Part shown: positions 1-13,400 of the stretch, piece by piece
Layout of the letters: every line of letters begins with the position of its first letter
Numbering within the stretch: position 1 is the stretch's first letter
Assembly (NCBI GenBank): GCA_964036275.1
Contig: OZ038438.1
Coordinates: 5,524,978-5,588,977, forward strand
DNA length: 64,000 nucleotides
Origin: Litoditis marina
Lineage: Eukaryota; Nematoda; Chromadorea; Rhabditida; Rhabditidae
Direction of reading: 5' to 3'
Notes under the pieces: generated by a model
Told to the model about the DNA's origin: nothing
Seen by the model: only the letters and a program-made list of their open reading frames with translations
Database searches by the model: none
Program-made: the position numbers and the translations under genes

Positions 1-1425
1 CATTCAATTTCATTAACAGAATAAAAAGAACTTAAGTATGTTTCGATTCAATGAGGGTTTTCTACAGCTTCTACTCCAACTGGTATACTTGAATAATTTT
101 AACAAGCAAATGTTTGTTAGAAGTAGGCAACATCCCGTGAAACTAAACATGAAGCAGAAATGAAGTGACAAAAGTCGAAAGTTATAAACAAATGTGTTGT
201 TGCGGCCAGATGTTGTTTGGAACAAGTAAAAGAGAGGAGTATTTGGGTGTGAGCAGACTGGCGGCCTTTTTGTGCGAGTGTTAAGCCGTGAAGATAGATG
301 GTGACTCAAACGACTTCTCAACTCATGGCTCGCTGGATTACAACAAGTTAAGCGTTGAAATCAATGGAAACTCGCAAGGGACAAAGGATTCCAACATAAT
401 GGGGGGACCATTGACTTCAATGTCCTCTATTTATATCAAGCACTCACTTGCTTACATGTCCCACTACTAACTACAAGAGCCAGACGTTTATGAATAGGCC
501 TTCCTATATGGATATTCGAGGTAACAGGTAAGAAGTGGTAGAATAACTTCAACAGAAGGCTAAACACCATTGGATTGTGGAAAGAATATCTGTTTTGGAG
601 CAGAAAATCAGTTGTGATTTTCGTAGTTTACGTTTCGCGTTCATTGCCATAGAAGAATACTAATCCTTGAAAAGATAAAATATTTATATAACTAGCCGAA
701 AATGTAAACAGTGAAGCGGAACTGCCGGGAATTCTAATTCCTTTCGTGTTGCAGCTTTTTCGAGAATATGTCCCAAGTACACTTATCTTTATGTAAACTT
801 GTAAACTTATAAAACGAGTGTCTCATGCCGGAGTCGAACTCCAGTGAATGTGTGATAACCGTTGTAGCATACAAACATGATTTGCGTCACCATTTTCTTT
901 GAGAATTATCTATCAAATTTATGTGCATATTATTATATGAATCGCGTGGTTCTAAACTAAAAAGTTTTACGTGCTCCTTTTGAATCGTTCATTTATTCAA
1001 TTTTTGCGAACGAGTCTAGTTTCCGACATTCGCGGGACTCATAGAAGATTGGCATTCGTGTTATACGGGAAGAAACGTTAGAAAACGTGACGATTCTACG
1101 TGTGAAGAACATTCTACTGTCATTGGTATTTTCTTTTACTTTATGTGGACAAAATGCGAAAATTGTGCGACTCTAATCAAATTGCGTAAATCGAAGAAAA
1201 TAAATAAAGTTCAGCTCATGTTTCCTCAAGTTTAATTTTATGTCAAGAGTAAGGTGAACTGATGGCTACAGCCAAAAGAAGAAGAACATAAATGAAAAGA
1301 GATCACGTTATAATTTTTCGATCGGTGTTTTATGACGTGTATATGAACGTGTCATGCGAAATATTAATCTCATTTAAGCGAACTACTCATGACAAATTCT
1401 CATGGGAACTGCTCATGCGACCTAC
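1..1425. other. LIMPETin intron continuing past the left edge
   Basis: No further LIM exon is visible here on the minus strand, although LIM 2 must continue. A minus-strand tRNA-like stretch with a B-box (GAGTTCGACTCC) lies near 820-875. Otherwise I see AT-rich intronic sequence. Confidence 0.6.
820..875 (-). repeat. tRNA-derived SINE remnant
   Basis: On the minus strand a degraded A-box region (CAACGGTTATCACA) is followed by a good B-box (GAGTTCGACTCC) and CGGCATGAGAC, matching the plus-strand copy at 29212-29275. No cloverleaf acceptor stem can be drawn. Confidence 0.5.
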
Positions 1426-4400
1426 CTCATCACACGCTGAACACCGTGGTTTGTGCAGCTCTGCGTAGTGTCTCTCGCAATAAATGTGGTTGTCCTTCAC
1501 ACAATACGTGAGATCGACCAGAAGCTGGAAAATGAACAATCTTAGTACAGCTTTCGATATCTTTGCAACAAACTATGGAAAAATTTAGCTCTTGCTGCTG
1601 TGGCGCGACTTATCGAAACGTTGTCAGAGATACAGTTCAGTTTACATATTGAATATACTATCAACTCGATATAACACGTGAAGTAACACTTTACAAGTGT
1701 GCTCACCTGTTCACACGTTTGACACGTGAAACAGGCGGGGTGCCATCCGGTCGATTCGCCCAACTTCGGCGCCACCACGGCCATCTCGTTTTTCTCCAGA
1801 ATTCCACGACATTTATGACATTCCTGAAAAGATATAATTACAGACGAGACACGATGAAGAAAAATTACATGAACCAAGGGCCAACGAAATATTTGAATGA
1901 TCCTGTTATATTTACGTTTCGGAAAACTGATACTAACTTGAAATAATTCACTTTTCCCGTGTTCAACAACGAAAACGTGTGTTGCGTGGAATAATCTTAG
2001 AAACAAGCCGAAACAGAACCAGGTGGCCTTATTTTTATATTCACATAGTTTTTCATGGATCAATAAACATTGTATATTTTGTATTCTTCCAAATGTCAGA
2101 ACTGACCATGCTCTTGGTTACAGTGGCTGACACGTATCCGATATCCAAAGCGATTTCATTTCGGGCGTTGATGAACTCTTCGTAAACCTGAAAACGAAAA
2201 AAATTTCCGCAAATTGAAAACATGACTAGCGAAACTCATCTAATGATCTGTGATTTATATTTTTCCTACACAAAATAAACTTTCTTTGCGAAAAGTATTT
2301 CAATAAGAGGAACAGTTGAGTCAATAAAAGTGAAAAAGTACTGTATCTCATGCTTCCTAATGTGTTCTAGTCACCAAACCAACTGGGGGAAACAAAGTGG
2401 TAATGAGGTAACCTTTCTCTCCTGGTTGTTGCCTAGATGTCTACAGTAGGCCACGGAGAGATCCTGTCGGGGCAGTTGGGTGAGCAATTGTTTTTCCCTG
2501 TGTTTCTCTCCCAATGAATTGGTCCGCGGTACCATGTGATTAGGTAGTTGAGCCATGTACTCCTCCACCTTAAACAACAAACTTTTCAGAAAAGAAAGAA
2601 TACAAATAAACTCGTTGCTCTTCTGTGTTCTCTCACGTTTGCTTCTATTTTTCGTCAGAATTGTTTTCTCACAACCTTTGAGTCAGTTACAACAGTTCGC
2701 TTTGTGATGTTCTGATTGTAGTTGGATCCCGTTGTACGTTCGTCGGTCGAAAGTTCTGCTGTGTTTCTCCGACCAGACTGCTGGGGAAACTGCTCATATG
2801 CTCACATCGATCATCCAATTTTTGCTATTACTCCGGAAAAGAGAGGCGGTGTGGGTCATGAACTGAATCATCAGTGGATCTTCTAACATGCTCTCAGACA
2901 GAAGGCCCATTATTTACTCTGAATAGGCATTATCTCGGGAACAGACTTCGAAGAAGTTTTTCAGAAAGAGGTAATCGAAAAGGAAATGTATGGAATAGAG
3001 AGAGCCGAGGAGGAGAGAAGGAGGAGTGTGTGTTAATAAAGTCTGCATTTCAGATTTTTTGTATCTCCATTTCCTCTACAGATTGACATTTCCTCTACAG
3101 ATTATGTTCAATTCTGATTTTATTTGGATTTGTGAAGCATGTTTGTGAAGTTTAAGTGTATCACACTTAACAAACTGTTCCATCAGAAAATTACAGGAGA
3201 AAAGATAACAGGAGAATTAAAATAAGGAGCTTGGTAGAAAACATAGCATTTCATTCCGTTTTTTCAAAATTGAGTTCCAATAGAAAAGCTTTAAATAAAA
3301 GTTTAGAATATATTGTAATGTTGTTCATGTATGGTATTATCGAGCAACGTCTAACAATTCAATGTAGAATAATAGTGCGTCTGCAATATGTTTTGAGTAA
3401 ATCGGGGAAAAATAAGAGTCGGAAAAGAGCCGTATTTTCCGGGAGCGTTCTGTTTGATCACTAACAGATTAACGCATCGTAATCAGCGTTCGAACGGCAA
3501 ATAACGGACAGGAACTTCAGAAAGTGGAAAAACATTTCGCCGTCCAACCATTGTCTACTGGCATGACACATATCAATTTCGAACTGTGAACAATAGAATT
3601 ATTCTATCCAGGCTCTAGGTCAGCGACAAACATGCGAACACTTCCTTTTTTGTAGTTGCGAAGTGGCATCCCGAAAATGCAACAATATATTCGACAGGTC
3701 TTTATTTTCATCTTTGTCTACCTTCATTGTTATCTTACTCGCGACAAAAATATATAATTAATATAAGTTTGCGAAAAGAAGCGAATGCAAAATAACTCGT
3801 TAAAGAAACCGTTCCTCTCTAATTTGAGTTTCACGAAAAATTTAAAAAGCTTAAAAAAGTTTCTTAATGTTTCACTGTGACGCAATTTGACTTGGTTCAT
3901 TTACATCCAGATTTATTTTGATTTTTCAGTCTCCAATTGTGTAGTCGCATGTGATAGATTGTTTTTCAATTTGCCATAGAGTCAGACTGTTAACTCAAAG
4001 GTCAAAATTAAAACGGGACGGATTCTTTAATATAGTATAGCATGTTTTCGAAGCATTTTCAAGAATTATGTGTTAGAATCAACTGCGTGTGTTAAACGTT
4101 CGTATTTTGTGTTTGTAACATGCTACAAACAGGCAGCAAAGTGGAGCTTGTTCCGAAAGCTTGTTTTGCCTACCTTTTTCCTGTTGAGTCCGGGCGGTAC
4201 CCAGGCATATCCATGACTGACTGAGCCGGGAACATCATCCCTTGTGCCCGAAATCGGCATGTTCGCTGCAAATCAACAGTTAAACCGTGACATTAATCGT
4301 GTACAGATAGGAACTGCACGTTGTTTGATATACTAGAATCAAATTGACTAGTAACGTAGAGTTATCATTCTAATGAGGTGTCGTACACATTTTTGAGTTC

Positions 4401-7400
4401 TGCTGTGTTCAACATGTTCCACGTGACTGTGCGATTGACTAACAGTATAGGTGTTCACCACACATTTTTTCTGATGTTTTTTCATACTTAGCAATAATGA
4501 TAGAGAACAACATTCGCATGGCATTATCATAAGACAATATTTATGGAGTATTTATATTAAATATGAGTTTCGAACCAACCGGGCGGTTTGATTCCCAGTC
4601 TCTCGTATACGTTGACGGCCTTGTTGGGGGGAAGTTCGTGCTCGGACTTATCGCACTTACAGTGGACGCACACTTTTCTGAAAAAGGTTACTTCTATAAG
4701 TTACAAACGTGTTAATTAATATGAGCATTGATCGAGTTCAGAGCTATCCTAGCCGTCCATATTTTGGGAAGGCTGTATATTTCACTTTCAGCTGTGACGA
4801 GACCACGCGTTTTTGAAAAGTGATAAGCACAGTAGTGTGTCGCGCACATGTCGCCGGTTCGATTCCGAGCTGAGATAGCGATTTATAAATTTGCCGTCCA
4901 CTATAATTAGTTCTGCAATAATTTCTATACTATATAGGTCCGGCATTCTCTAATCTACTTCCATACTCTTTGATGCACAAACAAACTGGCAATGTCGTAT
5001 CGCGTTTCCTTATTCGTCAATGAGCAAGCGCTAGAGATTAGATAGAACTATTGAAAGACAGAAGGAGGGGAAGAAGAATACATATACTCCGTTTCACTCA
5101 TCTCTAGTCATTTACAGTAAACGTTCAACAGATCTAGCCTCGGTTGCTTGTTGAAAAGGTATATTTCAATAAGAATAGTTTCGACAACTTCTACTATGCG
5201 TTCGAAAACAACTACATCTCAAAGGCGTCTAGAAGTAGTTGAATGGTACTGTAGGGGTACGTGAAACTGAATATAATTAATTGAGTGTCAATGAATACGT
5301 TTGTGGAACAATCATTGTTTCCTTATCACTATGATTCATGTCCGCCCCGCTCTTTTATCAGGTAGTTTGCTTATTTTTGGTGGATACCACGTGCATCTGT
5401 TTTTTTTCCTCGGAATGTTGATGATTCGACAACCAACTTCTCAGCCATAGGGTCTACCCAGTGGAAAACCCTCTATTCGAAATTCAGTGAAGTTTTTCTA
5501 TTATTTTGATCGCAGGTTGTTGAATGGTTGGAAAAGTTTGCGTCCCGGAGGGAGGAATAACATTTGGCATTAGATTGTAGCTGAGACTAATGTGTATTCT
5601 GTTCCATACATGATGCAGTTTCCAATATCATGCTATGTACTATGCAACCTGAGACGCGCCCAAGAAGAGGGAGAATGATACAGAAATATGTACTGAATCG
5701 AACGAGAGAAGAGAGAAAGAAAAAGAAAGAGAAGAGAAGATAGGATAGAAAGAGAGGAGGCGAGCCGGAAATCATTTTTAGTATGTCTGCATTTTCGGAT
5801 GCGGCAAGTGATGTCTCATCTTGCCTCAGGGGATGTTTTAGATTCCAACGCGGGCCCAGAATATGCATGTTCCCCCATTCTGATGCAAAAACTGCTTCCA
5901 TTTGCTCAGATTAGCAATTATGAGACCTTGCCAACAACTGTTACAAAGAATTTGGAAGATCAAGCAAAACTGTACGTTAATTAAAGGTACTCATCAAACT
6001 TACAGGGTTTTTAGGATTCTGGAAATGAGACCCATTTCCAATCAGTCAGTAGGCCGAAATACCATCAGTGCAGTGGTATTGTGGCACTTGGTAGAATAAA
6101 TTGTTTGGTGGGGAATAAAAAAGAGAGGTCAGTGGAATGTGTTGGGTTCAAGAGCCAAGGGTGTCCCCGGGGACTCGTTCTCTTCCCCCTCTCTACTACT
6201 CCTCCCTCTCTAGCAGTCAAATGTCTCAAGAGTACTTTATACTGACTACAAGTGTCAATATCTGTTTCATGTCCACCAAACAACCCAAAAACTCCACAAT
6301 TGTGTACGTCAACGAAGTTGCTCCTTATCTTTGAAGCGAACTGAAGCGGGGTGACTTATAGATATGGATGAATCACAGGTTCATTCACCTATGGAATAAG
6401 GGAGTTCTGTATTCCATATGTTTCTATTGAAGTAATTGAAAAATAGAAACAAAGTTCTTGTTTTTTTTTGTGTAAATTCATCTCCTCCTACTTTTTCGCC
6501 AAAAAGATGGGCAAGTGTTGGAAGATTTCGAGTTTGGAGTATTGGTTGGAATCGAATTAGTTTTCCTCACCCTAATGGTATCCGAAACACAAAGTTGGGT
6601 CAATTTGCAGCCAACTGCCGACTAGGAGGAAACTAACCCATTCGGAGAGAACCATTCGAGACATTCGATGGAGGAATGGACGTAATCCGAGGAATGCTAA
6701 TCTATGTATGACACCTGATAATATATTCCTTGGCCGACGCATAATGCTCATTCACGCTCATATAACCTATGCAATAGGGCGCGCAGATTCGGCCGGAGCC
6801 CGTAGTTTGTAACACTCGGCCCCGATAGTTGCAACACTCGTTTCGCACTCTCCGCTCAACCATAAAATCCCGGGTGTGAGACCAATTTTCGGCTTTGCTC
6901 GTAAACGCGAGCAGAAGCGCCAAACTACTGCTGATTGGGTTAGTTGCACAAGGCTGTCTGATGACAAACTATGTAGGCAGAACAATGTGGAAACACATTC
7001 ATACTCATTATTTCAGCTCAAAGTACGGAGTTGAGAGGGAGATTTTTCGCGGGCTGCCAGCAGAGAAACGTGTTTCAGCAGGTCAGAGAGTATGGTTATG
7101 AAATACTGTGGGTTTACGTGAAAGACAAATAAACTTAGTGGTAACTTCCAAATATACCCTTGAACTAAAACGAATGTACACTTCCAAAAATGACCTAAAG
7201 AGAGTGAATAATAAGGAAACTAACATTTTGGCGTGAACTTAACTAACCATTTGAATTAGGCTGTTGTATCTATTAATAGCAGCATCTATCCACGAGTCAA
7301 ATAAAGATCAAAACTTTTGCGCGACGACAAAATAAGTGACACAAAAAGGCGTCGCTGGCAATTATTGCCAGCGAAATATATAGGTTATTGCAATGTGTAA

Positions 7401-10400
7401 AATACAGCTGGCGTGTGAAATATTGAGAGAGAAAGAGGGCGCAAATCAAAGCAAGCTCGAATTTCAGACGAAAAGGGGTCACTTAGATTGGAGAGAGCAG
7501 CTAGACGGAACAAGATCAAGCTATTCTTATATCGTATACTTTCCATCACTTCAATATACATAGCAAGCTACAAACGTAGTTATAAAACGAGTAAAGACCG
7601 TATTTGACGAGAAGCAGAGACACGATTGACACTATTGACTCCATGAAACTTAGAAAAACGAAATCGTACTTGTCTTGGAATGATACTACTTTAGAGCAAC
7701 ACACCGCTTCTACAAGAAGCATAGTGCGACACGTGGTAAGCCACGCGGAATGGGTCGAACCCGAACTAAGAAAAGTACAAGCAAGAATTAGGTCAATGTA
7801 TCAGGCTAGAATCAGTTGTATACAGAAAATTATGAACAATTTGTGGCTGTATATACCTTGCCTAAAGTGTTTTATTGTAGGTCTGGCTCAGATGCCTTCT
7901 ACTCACAAGAACGCAATAATCGGAACCTTACTGAGCTTTCAACCCTAGATAAATACTACTAGTTTTTATTAATAGGTAAAGTGGTTATAGTTGAGGCGCC
8001 TGTTGCAAACCAGCGCCCGCGTCTTTCCATGCTAAGCAAAAACAATGTGATTCAGAGTATGCGGAAAGAACAACATGGTCTATAGAACTTCAACAAGTTA
8101 ACGGTCAACCCAAAAACCTGGGGAAAAGTAGAACAAACTTGTATTGAACTAAGTGAACTTTGAATCTTGAACAGTCAGGCAGAGTCAGAGAAGCAGGAAT
8201 GTTTTTGAATTTTATTTTTTGAAATACACGTCTTTCAGAGATGTCGATGCTTCCCGTGAAAGCCCCCCAAGTGTCACTCATAGTGTCCAAATGTTTTATG
8301 CCGAGTGCGACAGTTGTCTTTTGTAAACAATGAACAATCTCGTCGCCAACCAGAAGATGTCATGAAATGTCTCAAATCTCAGAGAAGAGTAGTCCAGTAT
8401 AAAAGACACTTTAATAAAAGTTCAAAATAAGACGGAGGAAACCGGTGATCAAGTTGTTCTATAAAAACAGCTGGCACCGCATCCAATTTGATTTGAGGGT
8501 GGATTAAGGATTAAGAGAAAACGGAAATCCAGGAAATAGCTCTGCCTATATATCAAATCTCGCGCCACCGATTTGCCGCCTTTACGAATTTCACCTGAAA
8601 TCACGAACAAAAGCGGGAAAAAGAGCAATGAATCGCACTGTTGGAGAATGATCAATGATCTGTTTTCACTGGGGATAGCCGGCTAGCTGCCCAGGTGGAA
8701 ATTTCACCTTTCGAAAAGAAGAACTGCACGTGAGAAAGTGAGAAAGTGTGAAAATAGAAAGATAGATAGTAGTGCTTACACTGCAATATCGGTTCGCACA
8801 CGTGAGCTGGAGCGTGGAGCCACCGGCCGCGGTTTTGTTGCCATCAATCCGAATGGGAGGGCGGGGCACTCTCGGTCTACATCCGAAATTCACAAACTCA
8901 AATCGCGTCACTAGCTTTATGGGAGCCATGAATTCAGATTTATCTATGCGCATCTGCATTGTATGTGGCTGCTCCAGTAATATATTCCATGTATACACTT
9001 GCCTTCCCCAAAAAGAGAACATTCGAAACTACAGGGCAGCCCGTTTCGCGCCCAAACTCAACGCAGACGAACATTGTGGGAAACAGATAGAAGAACGTGT
9101 TTCTGAGTTTGATTCTGTATTCTACGAATGTTTGATAGTAAGAATAAGTCGTTGGTTGCAGTTATGAGCAAGGTAACCATACTACTAGTAGATTGAATGG
9201 TCGCGTGGAACATGAAAAAACATCGGTTGATTATGTTATTAATCGTTGTACATTTCACTATAGAAGTAATGATAATGAAAATAGTATGAAACTTTTATAT
9301 GCCAATTAAATTTTCTTACTTTAATTCAAGTTGGTTATGTTTTCGATCTCTTGGTCCAAAATGTTCTCATATGCTCAACTTGAAACCTAGTTATGGTAGT
9401 GTTTCAGCAGTTTGGATAACAAAGCCGCAAAAAAAGGGAAAATATTCCGAAATTTCTTCACAGAATGTGAATACTCTACGGGCACATTGTTTCACGCAAC
9501 ACTTAGGACAATAACTACAGGAAAGTAGAAAAGTGATCAATGTGTGGTGTTGTTCTCGTTGTTAGCTGTGTTTCATAGTGTCCTGAACACTTACAGTAGA
9601 ACAAAAATCTACTTATGACTGTTCTGCCGTAAAACAAATCAGAAGAAAGTTTCAGGTAGTTCTGTATAGTTCACGTCATTCCTACTTCTGAGACTAATAC
9701 AGACATCTTCAAGCTTTTCAATAACTGTTTCCTAATGCAAACTTCAACTTTGTGAAAACAAATTCGCGAAAACAACAAAAAATTGTTGAAATTTCGTATA
9801 ATTCACGTGAAACGAATACGTTCTTTGTAGTATCGATCATGTTATTAACAATCATTCGCAAAAAAACCGTATACTGTACATTAGCTTATACGAATGAGTA
9901 AAATAGAGTAGACTAGAATGTAGCAAAACCTCGAAAAATGGTTGATTCAGCTCTGCTTAGTAGACGCAGTGTATCGGGTTTGAGTGTTTGAGAGTACTAA
10001 TACTACTAATATAGTTATTAACTGCAGAACGTGGGTATTGATACGCTGGAAGCTGGGGTTGTGCAACACTGCCAATACACAACACTGCTCAATAATAATT
10101 AACATTTCAAAACTACATCTGAATAATTCATTCATGCGTGAGGGCAGACACCCTTTTTGCAGTAATGCATTCCGCTAGTTTTTGTGTTGACTTGGTAACA
10201 CGGCAAAGCTGCAACCACCCGCATACTTTCCTTCTAAGAATATCAAAAGTATATTTTATATACTTATAAGATTTATTTTAACTGGCCAGGTCCTCTACGC
10301 ATATGTATATTCCGGTAGAGGCTTGTAAAAAGTGTCAAATACCTTGAAAGTTTAAAAGACTAATGGTTAGCTATTTGTAGTTTAATTCTCGCTTTTAGTT

Positions 10401-13400
10401 CAAAACTTTGGCCTGCACTGAGATCAAACTCCCACAAACTTTTGATGTCTTCCTGTTGTGCTTTATTTACTTTAATACAACTATTTTATTCACAGCGATA
10501 CAGTATAGGTTACTTAGTCTAAGTGAGAACAACCGTTCACGTCATCTCGTCAACAACTCACGCACACAAGTGATTTATTGACTTTTCAACTTTCTCCCAA
10601 AGCTTGAAGATCGGAGAAAAGTTCGCATATGATGTAGTGCATGACATTGTATTCCTTACCACACAGTTATCTTAAATAACGTCAGAAAAACAGTGGCCCT
10701 GTAAAAGGTGTATGCCGCACCACTATAGCATTCCGTATTCACACTTCTTAGTATTCCATAAAATCTCAGGTCTTCTTCGAATCTACTATTGAAAGAATGA
10801 AGGAGTTCAAACTAAATAGGGACTGTCAACTGTTAGTACTCAGTTGTCACCCTATTTAAAAAGAAGCTTATTATTTTGCGATTAACGTGCTGGTCGCATA
10901 TCCCAAAGCAGTGGAGGAGTTGATCAACTATATTGTTTTGATAGGCCAAAACACGTGTTATTTTCGTTGTTACAACTTCCAGCTATGTGATACATTGATA
11001 CGAGAACAAACGATTCATTCGAAAAACATGTTTTCCGGGAGATAAAGATACAATTCGGGTTTTTACTCTCTCGGATATCTCACGAGCATTTTGAACACGA
11101 GAACGAGAACGAACCCTTTCCAAGTCCGTTAATCATTTCGTTAAGTTAATAGTCTTATATAGGTCTAATTACGCATTTGGGGTAGTTTTTATAAAGTAAC
11201 AGATATGCACTTTCAACCAGAGCTACTTGAATAAATTGAGTTTTGTATTAAAGAAATAAATTCAGGGAGAATGCTCGTAACCTGGTGTATAACACAAAAA
11301 AAAACTATTCAATGTTTGAGCTGAATGAAAACTTGTTAAAGGGAGGTGTAAGCGATGACCAGTCAGTGGGCAAGCAGTGCGAGCGAATCTTATAAGATTA
11401 GGGGAACACAATTTATTCGATTTGATTTCCCCAAAAGAACAAAAGTTTCATTTACAACAATCATCACACAGCATACTGATCGAGTAGTCATAATCAGAGC
11501 TCAATAAAGTAGCGATCAGAGTTTGTCTAAAGTTCGAAACCCCATCTCATTTCAGAAGTTTATTACATCGTTCTAAATTCGAGTTTCTTTTGTTATTTCT
11601 CGGTCGAAAGTCGAAAATCGACGAAGACAACGAAGACTTGGTTACTCCTATAACTAAGGGGTATTTGGATGTTTTTTTCTCGGATTAAGATTAGTTAGAG
11701 ATAATCAGAGCAACGAAACTTTTTCAGTCACAACCAGTAGACAGAGAATAACGGTGTGTTCGACATCCTGCAGCAAATTCTCGCGACTTAAAAATATAAA
11801 CACGATGTGATGACAATTTTATAAACGAATCGTCAGGCTAGTGTATTAGCAAAAAAATTCGAATGTTAGAATTCTATAATTGTCGAATGTTTTTAAATTT
11901 GAGGAAATATTACTATTAGCAATTAGTTTGAAAAGATGACTCTCAGGTACAATTAGTTAGTTTCTCTCGTAGAGAAATGTTCCAGCTGTTCATGGGAAGA
12001 GAAGAAACTGAAGTATAACACGAACACATCAGGGTTATGTCAAAGTTAAAACTACTTCAACTTCGAGTTCATGGTTTCGCACAGCGGAGTGAACAACTTT
12101 TAAGAAATTGCATTCACTCACAAGCGGGCAAAACTTGATAGAAGGCATTGAGTTGTGGATTGTGTTACGTTTTACAAGGGATTTAGCATGGTTGAAGTTG
12201 GGCCAGGTCTCTCGGGAGGGTTTAATTCCGGCCACATTCATTCCTGCCTCCAGACCGTCGTGATTGATAATCCACGTCTCGAAGGTGAATATGGGAATTG
12301 ACTTGATTTTGATTGCTAGTTCAAAAAGACACTAAGGTCATGTATACATTGATACAAACACTCGCAACTTGTGATGTTTTGAGCAATTGAGCATGAGTCC
12401 GAGGTTACCGAGCGAAGCGCCAAAATGAATTCTAATTTGGAGCACAAATGTGTCGTCTTCGTAGGATTATTGAGTAGAATAGGCCGTATATAAAAGAGGA
12501 AAATCCAAGTGGCTACTCTTTTGAAGTAGCTTGGAATAGAAGAATGTGCAAACAGACATCAAAATAGGGAAACGCTGAAGAAGAAGAAGATTAGGCTAGA
12601 GAGGGAGCTTGAGATAACATGAGATGCGAGAGTACGTGTGATCCGAGGAGGGCCCAGAGAAAGATGTTGTTATACCGGAAACATTCAACTAGTCGTCGCG
12701 GGTCAAATGCGTAGAGTCAATCCGCGAAAATGAGTACTACTGGCAGAAATGGAATTGTCACGCGACACGTGAGCACACGTGAGAGGTGTCTCTATCTCAC
12801 CACGTTTTCCATTTCAGAAATGTCACACACGTTTCAATTAACTATATGTCCAATTTGCCGCATCTACTACTATATACGTACTCCAGTTCACGTATGAAAG
12901 GAAACCCATAAAAAACATGCCTCAATTTCTTTTTATATCTGAGTTTATCAGGACATGTTTTTCTGACCCTGACCTATGAAAATCAGGGTGTTTCTCTTTT
13001 TCAAACGACCCCACTAATACTATGTGTATTGGCCTAAAATAAATAAACAAATATATTTTGATATAAATATACAAAATTTTAATTTACAAAATATGTGTGT
13101 TTGCCTACCTCCAGAAGTGTTGTTTCCACGCGGTGCACTCGCAGCCGGGCTTTCTGCATCTGCCATTCTCCACGTCTACTACGTGAACTGATCGGGGCGG
13201 GGTGATCATTTTATGGGACTGAAATAGAAGAGAATACATTATTATTCACGTCAGAAGCTATCTTTTATTAAATGTAAAACATCTGTTATAGTTCGCACCA
13301 TTCCTACTGAGACTCCTATAGTAACCTTACAAACTTTCCAAAGGCTGTTGTGAAGATTAAAATGAAGTTCATGGAAAATGCTCTCGTATATTTACTCTAC

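Larger units (their letters stand above)
4678..13108. other. Large LIMPETin intron (8.4 kb)
   Basis: No exon with a convincing frame and splice sites was found here. It holds a SINE remnant (4845-4900), a degraded R1 MITE (from 9664) and scattered CACGTG-containing stretches (for example near 8808 and 12765-12780). The longest frames (for example 7604-7948 plus, 114 codons, 8772-9167 plus) have no domain I recognise and are probably chance. Confidence 0.5.

Noticed and set aside
7604..7948. 114-codon plus-strand ORF in a LIMPETin intron
   Set aside because: It begins at TTG, has no domain and its length is possible by chance at this base composition.
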